From Oscillospiraceae bacterium (GTDB lineage: Bacteria; Bacillota; Clostridia; Saccharofermentanales; Saccharofermentanaceae), in NCBI GenBank assembly GCA_902782985.1, contig CACZPC010000284.1:1-7870 (forward strand): a stretch of 7,870 bases of DNA, read 5' to 3'. Below, one piece after another: positions 1 to 5,811 of the stretch. The position numbers were made by a program, and so were the translations under genes. Positions within the stretch are counted from its first letter, which is position 1. Every line of letters starts with the position of its first letter. The notes beneath the pieces are model-generated. The model saw only the letters and a program-made list of their open reading frames with translations, was not told where the DNA came from and made no database searches.

Positions 1-197
1 CTCATGGCATCATCATCCACTTCCGTATTCTCGACCTTGATACCTGCCTTGGAAAGCTCAGCTGAGAGCTTTTCCATATCCTCGGGAGTTATCTCACACT
101 CTTCGGCGATATTCTCAAAATCCGCCTCTTCGATTACGTTATTCTTCTTAGCTGCAAGAGCCTTGATCTGATTAAGTGCGTCATTATAATCTGCCAT
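1..197 (-). CDS. RNA polymerase sigma-70 family factor, N-terminal region 1.1 part (partial, runs off left edge)
   Basis: Sixty-five codons are visible from an ATG at 195-197, starting MADYNDALNQIKALAAKKNN; the 3' part is off the left edge. The pattern resembles region 1.1 of primary sigma factors: an initial helix ending in L-x-x-L-A-A-K-K-N-N-V (about residues 11-21), an acidic helix, then I-T-P-E-D-M-E-K-L (36-44) and a closing A-G-I-K-V (51-55), followed by an acidic stretch ending in DDDAM. In housekeeping sigma factors this domain blocks promoter binding by free sigma and occupies the RNA polymerase active-site channel. RpoD is therefore the likeliest identity, but regions 2-4 are not visible, so no symbol is given. 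An AAGGA at 208-212 lies 10 nt before the ATG. The gene begins 16 nt after the stop of the zinc-ribbon membrane protein gene and probably shares its transcript. A non-sigma protein with a similar helical fold cannot be excluded. Confidence 0.72.
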   Translation of the reverse strand, partial: MADYNDALNQIKALAAKKNNVIEEADFENIAEECEITPEDMEKLSAELSKAGIKVENTEVDDDAM

Positions 198-213
198 TGA
201 TGATCCGTCCTTT

Positions 214-948
214 TCACTCACACTTTACGTTGATACTGCCATTCTTCTCTGTCACGCTGTAAATAACGTCACCTGAATAGATAGTCAGGTTAACGCCTGC
301 ATTACCGGACTTACCGCGTGCCTCGCTTCTTACGGAGCAATAATTCTCGAACATAGTCCTGGCGCCGTCTTCCCCGATATCCTCATCAGTTATGACCTTA
401 ACAGTCTGACATGTCTGACCACAGATGCTGTACCCCGCAGCATATCCGTCATCGCCTACACGTGTATCCACTTCAGCAACACCGTCAAATACGGACTCGA
501 TATTACTCGAGATTTTAGCCGTAATGTCTTTCCTGGTGTTGTACATAGGTAATGCGATCACGATCGTAATAACAACAAGAGCAACGAAAACTGACGAAAT
601 GATCAATACAGCCTTGGCAGGAGCCTTAACATCATTGGGAGAGACCTCGAATTCATTTTTCTTCACCGCAACGTCGTCACCGCGCTGTGCCTTTGCCAAT
701 TCCTCACGCTTGATCGCCTTCTCGATATTATCATCTGAGAATACTCGAGTGGTGTGATGACGCTTTCCCTCAGCCGAAGGCTCAAACTTCTCATTGGGGA
801 ACTCACGTCCCTCGGGATCATTGAATATCTCTATAGCCTCGCTAGTCGGAAAAACACAATTACAGAAAACGCACTCACATGTCTCATCTCTGTCATCGAT
901 CATCATGAGTGATCCGCAGTTTCTGCATAAACCTTGTACTGTAGCCAT
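214..948 (-). CDS. Zinc-ribbon single-pass membrane protein of unknown function (244 aa)
   Basis: I do not recognise a named family. The N-terminus carries a zinc-ribbon-like set of cysteines, C8-x2-C11 then C24-x-C26-x2-C29-x-C31. A charged, low-complexity stretch rich in K, E and D follows (about 40-112). One hydrophobic segment spans about 113-134, beginning AVLIISSVFVAL. The C-terminal part (about 140-244) is probably outside the membrane and holds four cysteines (C176, C180, C204, C243), which could form disulfides. No signal peptide precedes the zinc ribbon, so the ribbon is inferred to be cytoplasmic. The start is supported by AAGGCGG (955-961) 6 nt before the ATG and a strong promoter upstream. 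It lies directly before the sigma-factor-like gene and after a second gene of the same general architecture. A regulatory link to the sigma factor is possible but is only guilt by association. The reading frame is well supported; the function is unknown. Confidence 0.87.
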   Translation of the reverse strand: MATVQGLCRNCGSLMMIDDRDETCECVFCNCVFPTSEAIEIFNDPEGREFPNEKFEPSAEGKRHHTTRVFSDDNIEKAIKREELAKAQRGDDVAVKKNEFEVSPNDVKAPAKAVLIISSVFVALVVITIVIALPMYNTRKDITAKISSNIESVFDGVAEVDTRVGDDGYAAGYSICGQTCQTVKVITDEDIGEDGARTMFENYCSVRSEARGKSGNAGVNLTIYSGDVIYSVTEKNGSINVKCE

Positions 949-954
949 TAAAAA

Positions 955-961
955 CCGCCTT
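955..961 (-). promoter_or_regulatory. Ribosome binding site of the 244-aa zinc-ribbon gene
   Basis: On the minus strand this reads AAGGCGG, one mismatch from AAGGAGG, followed by a 6-nt spacer and ATG. It fixes the start at 948. Confidence 0.7.
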
Positions 962-981
962 GTTCTAAAAGATCATGCTCA

Positions 982-1001
982 AATGCGCATAATTGCGCAT
1001 T
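982..1001. repeat. 20-bp inverted repeat in the promoter/leader region (candidate operator or leader hairpin)
   Basis: The plus strand reads aatgcgca-taat-tgcgcatt: two perfect 8-base arms around a 4-base spacer. It lies about 8 to 27 nt downstream of the transcription start predicted from the promoter at 1016-1044, and 34 nt before the start codon of the 244-aa gene. As DNA it could be an operator for a dimeric repressor that blocks the promoter; as RNA it could form an 8-bp hairpin. There is no T-run after it on the minus strand, so it is not an intrinsic terminator for that strand. I do not recognise the motif as a known operator, and it does not match the clostridial LexA box. Confidence 0.6.
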
Positions 1002-1015
1002 AAAAAGCACATTAC

Positions 1016-1044
1016 ACTATACTCTGCAATGAAACGTTTGTCAA
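1016..1044 (-). promoter_or_regulatory. Strong SigA-type promoter for the zinc-ribbon / sigma-like operon
   Basis: On the minus strand a perfect -35 box TTGACA (1039-1044) is followed by a 17-bp spacer and the -10 box TATAGT (1016-1021), five of six matches to consensus. The expected start is near 1009, giving a leader of about 60 nt. Directly upstream, 1045-1067 is almost pure A/T, including atataattatat, and resembles an UP element. The promoter would drive the 244-aa gene and, 16 nt further on, the sigma-like gene. It sits just after the end of the upstream 131-aa gene, and no clear terminator separates the two. Confidence 0.85.
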
Positions 1045-1094
1045 ATAAATAATATAATTATATATAAGAGAAGATCCGTCAGAGATTGCTCAGA

Positions 1095-1490
1095 TCATCC
1101 GCCTACATGCTGTGATACCCTGTCATAATCTTCGTAGAACTCGGATTCACGCTGTTCTATCTCACGAGAAACGGATTCTCTATACTCATTCTGCCTTTTC
1201 GAATCTGCTTTGAACGAATGGATTATCAAACCGGTTATGGCTATTGCCGCAATGATGATTATGATACATATAACTATCTGCACCACGGCAAACAGACGGG
1301 ACACTTTCTTAGCTTCTCCTGACACAGAAGCCACAGCCGAGGTAATAGTACGCATTTGCTCATATGCAACATCTTCGGGATCCATATCAAGCATATAGCT
1401 CGTACCGCAGCTGTCACAGTAATACTTGCCGTCTTCATGCTGCGTAAGCGAACCATTACAGTTTGAACATCTCAGTTTCCTTAATTCCAT
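1095..1490 (-). CDS. Small zinc-ribbon membrane protein of unknown function (131 aa)
   Basis: The frame is open upstream to another ATG at 1538, but the ATG at 1490 is chosen because GGAGG (1498-1502) lies 7 nt before it and because the protein then begins MELRKLRCSNC, with the zinc ribbon at the N-terminus. The ribbon is C8-x2-C11 and C25-x2-C28, with the typical sequence YYCDSCGTSY around the second pair, similar to TFIIB-type ribbons. A linker (about 35-65) leads to a very hydrophobic segment at about 67-91 (AVVQIVICIIIIIAAIAITG). The C-terminal 40 residues are highly charged (E, R, K, D) and probably helical or coiled-coil. No catalytic motif is visible. It has the same plan (ribbon, one membrane helix, tail) as the 244-aa gene downstream, without its cysteine-containing C-terminal domain. 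The gene is divergent from tadA. Function unknown. Confidence 0.87.
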   Translation of the reverse strand: MELRKLRCSNCNGSLTQHEDGKYYCDSCGTSYMLDMDPEDVAYEQMRTITSAVASVSGEAKKVSRLFAVVQIVICIIIIIAAIAITGLIIHSFKADSKRQNEYRESVSREIEQRESEFYEDYDRVSQHVGG

Positions 1491-1497
1491 ATACTTC

Positions 1498-1502
1498 CCT
1501 CC
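1498..1502 (-). promoter_or_regulatory. Ribosome binding site deciding the start of the 131-aa zinc-ribbon gene
   Basis: The minus strand reads GGGAGGGAAGTAT-ATG, with GGAGG 7 nt before the ATG at 1490. The alternative ATG at 1538 has no such site and would add a 16-residue hydrophobic extension before the ribbon, so it is rejected. Confidence 0.85.
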
Positions 1503-1527
1503 CAAAATATCTATCCACAATATCCAA

Positions 1528-1533
1528 ATTATA
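1528..1533 (-). promoter_or_regulatory. Candidate -10 box for the 131-aa zinc-ribbon gene
   Basis: The minus strand has a perfect TATAAT at this position, preceded by TTTTTGTG. It predicts a start near 1521 and a leader of about 31 nt containing the GGAGG. The best -35 candidate is weak: ATATCA at 1552-1557, three of six matches with an 18-bp spacer. It overlaps the extended -10 of the divergent tadA promoter. Confidence 0.5.
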
Positions 1534-1551
1534 CACAAAAATGGCTTTCAC

Positions 1552-1560
1552 TGATATAAT
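1552..1560 (+). promoter_or_regulatory. Candidate extended -10 promoter of tadA
   Basis: The plus strand reads TGATATAAT, a perfect TGnTATAAT extended -10 element. TACACA at 1532-1537 matches the -35 consensus at four of six positions with a 17-bp spacer. Only seven bases (ccctgac) separate the -10 from the preferred ATG of tadA at 1568, so transcription would begin at or next to the start codon, implying a leaderless mRNA. Confidence 0.55.
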
Positions 1561-1567
1561 CCCTGAC

Positions 1568-2038
1568 ATGGACGATAAAGAACGATTTATGAAAGAGGCC
1601 ATAAAGCAGGCAAAAAAGGGATTCGACAAAGGAGAATGCCCTATCGGATGTGTTATCGTAAGGGACGGTAAAGTCCTGGTAAGAGCTCATAATATGAAGT
1701 TAAGCAAGTGCAATCCCATACTCCATGCCGAAGTGGTCGCCATAGATAAAGCATGCCGGAAGATCGGAGACTGGAGACTTAATGACTGCGATATGTATGT
1801 AACATTGGAACCCTGCACCATGTGTTCCGGAGCTATCGTTCAATCCAGGATAAGGAAAGTTTATTTCGGAGCATATGAACCGAAATCCGGAGCAGTCTGC
1901 TCATGTAATGACATCTTTAATGTCGAGCACGGACATAATCATAAAGTCGACTTCGAAGGCGGTATCCTCGAAGAGGAATGCGGTGCACTCATGAAGGCTT
2001 TCTTTAAGATGCTCAGAGACAGACGCAAGGAGTCTTAG
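1568..2038 (+). CDS. tadA: tRNA-specific adenosine deaminase TadA
   Basis: TadA deaminates adenosine 34 to inosine in the anticodon of tRNA-Arg(ACG), allowing one tRNA to read CGU, CGC and CGA. It is zinc-dependent, works as a homodimer and is usually essential. From the ATG at 1568 the protein has 156 residues, a normal length. The deaminase signature is complete: H53-A-E55 (zinc ligand H53, proton-shuttling E55) and P82-C83-x2-C86 (the other two zinc ligands). Typical TadA features also include G22-E-C-P-I-G near the N-terminus, N42, and the C-terminal G-G-I-L-E-E-E-C followed by a helix with F145-F146. The frame is open back to 1463 with other ATGs at 1463 and 1541, but none has a Shine-Dalgarno site; 1568 best matches the usual TadA N-terminus. 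It is the only plus-strand gene and its stop interlocks with the addA stop. A guanine or cytosine deaminase is less likely, given the HAEV and E-P-C-T-M-C context. Confidence 0.95.
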   Translation: MDDKERFMKEAIKQAKKGFDKGECPIGCVIVRDGKVLVRAHNMKLSKCNPILHAEVVAIDKACRKIGDWRLNDCDMYVTLEPCTMCSGAIVQSRIRKVYFGAYEPKSGAVCSCNDIFNVEHGHNHKVDFEGGILEEECGALMKAFFKMLRDRRKES

Positions 2039-5000
2039 ATCTCAACGAACTTACCGTATCTTATAAGGTAGATGTATTTCCGGCCGATAGTCTTACCGGA
2101 AGATCTCATCGCCGCCGCATAACATTCAAGCTGCAGCTTATGCTTTCTGATCGTCTCTTCAATCATTTCTTCTTCTGTAATATCTTTACGGAATCTGTCC
2201 GTTTTGTAGTCGATGATCGTATATGTACCGTCTTCTTCCTTGAATATACAGTCGATAACACCCTGTACCAAAACACTGTCATCACCTTCCGGTACTGAGA
2301 ATACTACAGGCTTTTCATATTCAGCCTCTCCCCTGACGTCTGAAGCAACAAGGCGTTTGCCGAGCTCACTTGAAGCATATTCGGATATTCCAACGCCAAA
2401 CTCAAGCGCCTTAGATCTGTCAGCAGCCGAGATGATCTCATCATCGATAAGTTCATCTAACGCCGACTCTATATCTTCGGCTGCTCTGTTAAGATCTATA
2501 AAACGCAAGATCCTGTGTATAAACGTACCGACGGAAGATGCACTGTCATCTATTATTCCGTCTCTGATATCAAGATAGTGCTCAAGACCGTTTACCTCGA
2601 GATTGATCGGCAAAGAACCGTCTACTCCGTAATGAACTATCTGAGACACGGATATCTTAAACGGAATACCGGTTGCATTTTCATACGGATAAGGACTGAA
2701 GACCGGCATCCCCGCCTCATCATAGGAATCAGCATATAAAGATATCACTCCGGTCGTCTTCTTAGAGCTCGTATCCAGTACCGTGTCAGTATTCTCTTCG
2801 TTATTATGATCATTCTCCTCGGATCCGTCTGCATCATCTTCCTCAACGGAATCATCATCTTCTTCAGCCTTACTGCAATTTGATATATCGACAACAAAGC
2901 CGTCAAAATCGACCATATTCCCTGCCTTAAAGCCTCTGCCGCCGTATAGCACATCACTTATCATCTTTGTAAGCCTGTCTGACCCGCTGAAACTCAGAAG
3001 CGCTGCAAGGAATGCATTCTGCATCCCGTGACAAGATAACCAAAAGGCTCTGGAACACTTATCCTCAGTCTGATATCTGAGAAATTCACATAGCGTCTTA
3101 TATGAATCAAATGACTCGCTCTCCATGGGAATAACTATCGAAAGCTCATTTTTGGCACGTGTTAAAGCCACATAGAGCAGTCTCATCAATTCGGCATTAT
3201 CTCCGAGCTTAAGATCCTCTTCAAGAAATACCTTCTCAAGAGAACTGTCGATCCTTACTCTCTGCGGATCATAGTCATCGATAACGGTACCGTATACCGG
3301 ATCAAACTTAACCGGACCCGTCTTATCACTATTGACCTTGGCGTCCAGCTCGGTAACTATAACACATGGGAATTCAAGACCTTTACTTGAGTGATAAGTC
3401 ATACATCTTATCTTACCGTCCGAATTATCCTCGATCTTGACAGACGTTCTATCCCCGAGCCGTATCTTCATCTTCTCAAGTCTTGAAGCAATAGTGGAAA
3501 TATCGCTTCCGTACCTCATGAAATTGCTGCAAAGCCACTGTTTAAAGAGAATAAACTTCTCAGGATCCTCAGATGAGGCACCGACGCCGGTATCTTTATA
3601 TATCCTGTCAGTCAACTCGCTTATATCGGTGATGATGAGATCATTTCGAAGCGAATCGAACCAGTCTACAAAAAGCGCTACACGCTCTCTTAATCTCTCA
3701 TCCGTATCATCCGCATCTGATGAAGCATATATCCTGAGCTTTGTAATAAGAGGTTCACCGGACATATGTCTCTTCTTGGCATAAAGGATCACGCAGGCAA
3801 CTTCATCCAGCGTAAAATTGGATATCCTGTAACCTGAGAGCAGTATACCGATGATATACTCATCTCTAAGTTCATTTCCGGCAGCGATAAGGATATTACA
3901 AAGGCCGTGGATATCATTATCGTTAAAAACACCGATCTCATCTGCATATCTCGCATGACATCCGTTGTCATTAAGATATCCTGCGATCATGGAAGCTGTC
4001 TTATGCTTTCTGGCAAGTATGCATATATCACTCGGTTCATATCCTGCCTCAATATATCTCTTAACTTCCCTGAGGACACCCTCCCTGATGCACTGTGCAT
4101 TATTACCGGACTTGTCCCTTGTGACGACGGCAACATGCGGCACATTATCATTATCGGCCCTGGTTCCGACGTTCACCTTAGGAAAATTCAGTGCCTGATC
4201 ATCATCATATTCGATCTCTGCACCTTCTTCTCCCATTATCCTGTAGAATATCCTGTTAACGAACTGCAGTATCGATCTGTCACTTCGATAATTATCCTTA
4301 AGGATATAAAGATCACCGCCGTCGTGGTCTTTATATCTCGAGAGCAGATCAAGGAACATAGAAGGCTCTGCATATCTGAACTTATAGATACTCTGCTTAA
4401 CATCTCCCACACGGAAAACATTATTATTTTCAAACTGAGCGATTATGGCATCCTGAAGCTCACTGTTATCCTGATATTCATCGATATAGATCTCTCTGAA
4501 CTTATTCCTGTAGTAGCTTCCGGCCTCATCTGTCTTTAAGATCTTAAGAGCAAGATGTTCCTGATCAGGGAAATCCATTCCGTGTACAACTGCTTTGAAT
4601 TCTTCATAGAATCTGTCCATCCTGATTATAAGATCGACATAAGAAGCCGCAAGCGCTACCCTCTTCTTCTGTCGATCCATAAGTCCGTCGGCTCCGCAGC
4701 AGATTATCTTGGAATAATCATCCGGTAATCTATATATAGAAGCAGAGTCCTTATATTTTGTCGGAGTTTTACCCGATGCCAGCAAAGGACGCAGGAATAG
4801 AAACACGGCCGCTATCGGACCGAATAACTCCATCATATCGCGAACGTCATCATCAGGCTCGCCGTTGGGAAATCCGACATACATATCCGGATTCTCATTT
4901 GCACTTACAGCCCTTATATCCAGTATCGCCTTCAAAGTCTCAAGATCATCACCCTGCTTTGATACTTCGATAACATGAGACGTATAATCATGATAATGAT

Positions 5001-5811
5001 CCACCAGTTCATGCCACTTATCCTGTCTGTCATTATTCTTCTTCGCGACAAACTGTATCTGTGATATCAGCTCATGCAGTCCGGCTACACGCTGATCATC
5101 GATTTCGGAATAAAGCGAGAGCACAGCAGATGTGAATTTATCAAGGCAGAGTATCTTCCCTTCTTCACAGTATTCAAGAGAACGCTCAAGCATAGAGGCG
5201 GCTCTGTCAATATAATCAGGAAGACTTCGAAGCTTCCTATAAGATTCGACAAGAGAGGCAGCAAGCGCATCGTCCGTTCTGCCATTACCGAACATCGAAG
5301 CCAAAGTCTCAAAATCATCATTTATATATTCCGGCGAATAGCTAAGTGCTATGGCTGCATTTGCCGCATCATCCATTATCAGATCGAGCTCATTACCGTC
5401 CAGCACCGTATTCCCCGGTTCAAGAAGTCTGTCCTTGCCGCTTCCGGCGAGGACGTATCCCTTCTCCTGCACAACTCTGGTGCAAAAGCTGTCGATCGTC
5501 TGAATATAGGCATTAGGCAGCTTGTCGAGCTGATCCTCGAGTACGGGCAGGAGATCACGTTGCTCGCCTGTTTCCCTTATCGATGCTATCTTAGACTTGA
5601 TCCCCTTCTCTATCTTGTCACACATATTGGATGCGGCTTCACGCGTAAATGTAACTACAAGGATATCATCCACGCCGAATTCGGCCTTACAGATCTTATC
5701 GATGATCCTGCTTACAAGTACGGTGGTCTTACCCGATCCTGCAGCTGCAGATACGAGGATATTCTTAATGGGAGCCTCTATTACTAATTTCTGTTCATCA
5801 GACGGTATCAT
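2035..5811 (-). CDS. addA: ATP-dependent helicase/nuclease subunit A (AddA)
   Basis: AddA is the 3'-5' helicase and one of two nucleases of AddAB, which unwinds and resects double-strand breaks to prepare 3' ends for RecA. The 1258 residues are close to B. subtilis AddA (about 1230). UvrD/Rep superfamily 1 motifs occur in order: Q7; Walker A A24-G-S-G-K28-T-T; motif Ia VVTFTREAA (52-60); Walker B D444-E-Y-Q-D448; motif III GDVKQSIYKFR (469-479); motif IV DNYRS (506-510); motif V TYHSSKGLEFP (805-815); motif VI LLYVALTRAK (878-887). The C-terminal RecB-type nuclease has G1095-T-F-I-H1099, G1184-V-I-D1187, D1201-Y-K1203-T-D and Q1227-L-E-C-Y1231, so it looks active. An acidic stretch at about 981-1011 lies between helicase and nuclease domains. 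The ATG is inside the end of addB, with AAGGAG (5820-5825) 8 nt upstream. Very secure. Confidence 0.98.
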   Translation of the reverse strand: MIPSDEQKLVIEAPIKNILVSAAAGSGKTTVLVSRIIDKICKAEFGVDDILVVTFTREAASNMCDKIEKGIKSKIASIRETGEQRDLLPVLEDQLDKLPNAYIQTIDSFCTRVVQEKGYVLAGSGKDRLLEPGNTVLDGNELDLIMDDAANAAIALSYSPEYINDDFETLASMFGNGRTDDALAASLVESYRKLRSLPDYIDRAASMLERSLEYCEEGKILCLDKFTSAVLSLYSEIDDQRVAGLHELISQIQFVAKKNNDRQDKWHELVDHYHDYTSHVIEVSKQGDDLETLKAILDIRAVSANENPDMYVGFPNGEPDDDVRDMMELFGPIAAVFLFLRPLLASGKTPTKYKDSASIYRLPDDYSKIICCGADGLMDRQKKRVALAASYVDLIIRMDRFYEEFKAVVHGMDFPDQEHLALKILKTDEAGSYYRNKFREIYIDEYQDNSELQDAIIAQFENNNVFRVGDVKQSIYKFRYAEPSMFLDLLSRYKDHDGGDLYILKDNYRSDRSILQFVNRIFYRIMGEEGAEIEYDDDQALNFPKVNVGTRADNDNVPHVAVVTRDKSGNNAQCIREGVLREVKRYIEAGYEPSDICILARKHKTASMIAGYLNDNGCHARYADEIGVFNDNDIHGLCNILIAAGNELRDEYIIGILLSGYRISNFTLDEVACVILYAKKRHMSGEPLITKLRIYASSDADDTDERLRERVALFVDWFDSLRNDLIITDISELTDRIYKDTGVGASSEDPEKFILFKQWLCSNFMRYGSDISTIASRLEKMKIRLGDRTSVKIEDNSDGKIRCMTYHSSKGLEFPCVIVTELDAKVNSDKTGPVKFDPVYGTVIDDYDPQRVRIDSSLEKVFLEEDLKLGDNAELMRLLYVALTRAKNELSIVIPMESESFDSYKTLCEFLRYQTEDKCSRAFWLSCHGMQNAFLAALLSFSGSDRLTKMISDVLYGGRGFKAGNMVDFDGFVVDISNCSKAEEDDDSVEEDDADGSEENDHNNEENTDTVLDTSSKKTTGVISLYADSYDEAGMPVFSPYPYENATGIPFKISVSQIVHYGVDGSLPINLEVNGLEHYLDIRDGIIDDSASSVGTFIHRILRFIDLNRAAEDIESALDELIDDEIISAADRSKALEFGVGISEYASSELGKRLVASDVRGEAEYEKPVVFSVPEGDDSVLVQGVIDCIFKEEDGTYTIIDYKTDRFRKDITEEEMIEETIRKHKLQLECYAAAMRSSGKTIGRKYIYLIRYGKFVEI

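Noticed and set aside
1045..1094. Possible intrinsic terminator after the 131-aa gene
   Set aside because: The short repeated pieces around 1075-1095 are mirror-like rather than complementary, and the A/T palindrome atataattatat has no G/C stem; it is better read as an UP-like tract.
1491..1538. N-terminal extension of the 131-aa zinc-ribbon protein from an ATG at 1538
   Set aside because: It has no ribosome binding site, would overlap the predicted promoter and leader, and the internal ATG at 1490 has a near-perfect GGAGG at 7 nt.
1463..1567. N-terminal extension of TadA from ATGs at 1463 or 1541
   Set aside because: It exceeds the usual TadA N-terminus, has no ribosome binding site, and part of it lies opposite the start of the divergent gene and over the promoter elements.
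3907..4539. Open frame of 210 codons on the plus strand with hydrophobic stretches
   Set aside because: Antisense to AddA helicase motifs II-IV; the hydrophobic appearance comes from reverse-complemented GAT/GAA-rich codons.
5074..5787. Open frame of 237 codons on the plus strand opposite the start of addA
   Set aside because: Antisense shadow of the conserved AddA N-terminus; no ribosome binding site and no recognisable domain.
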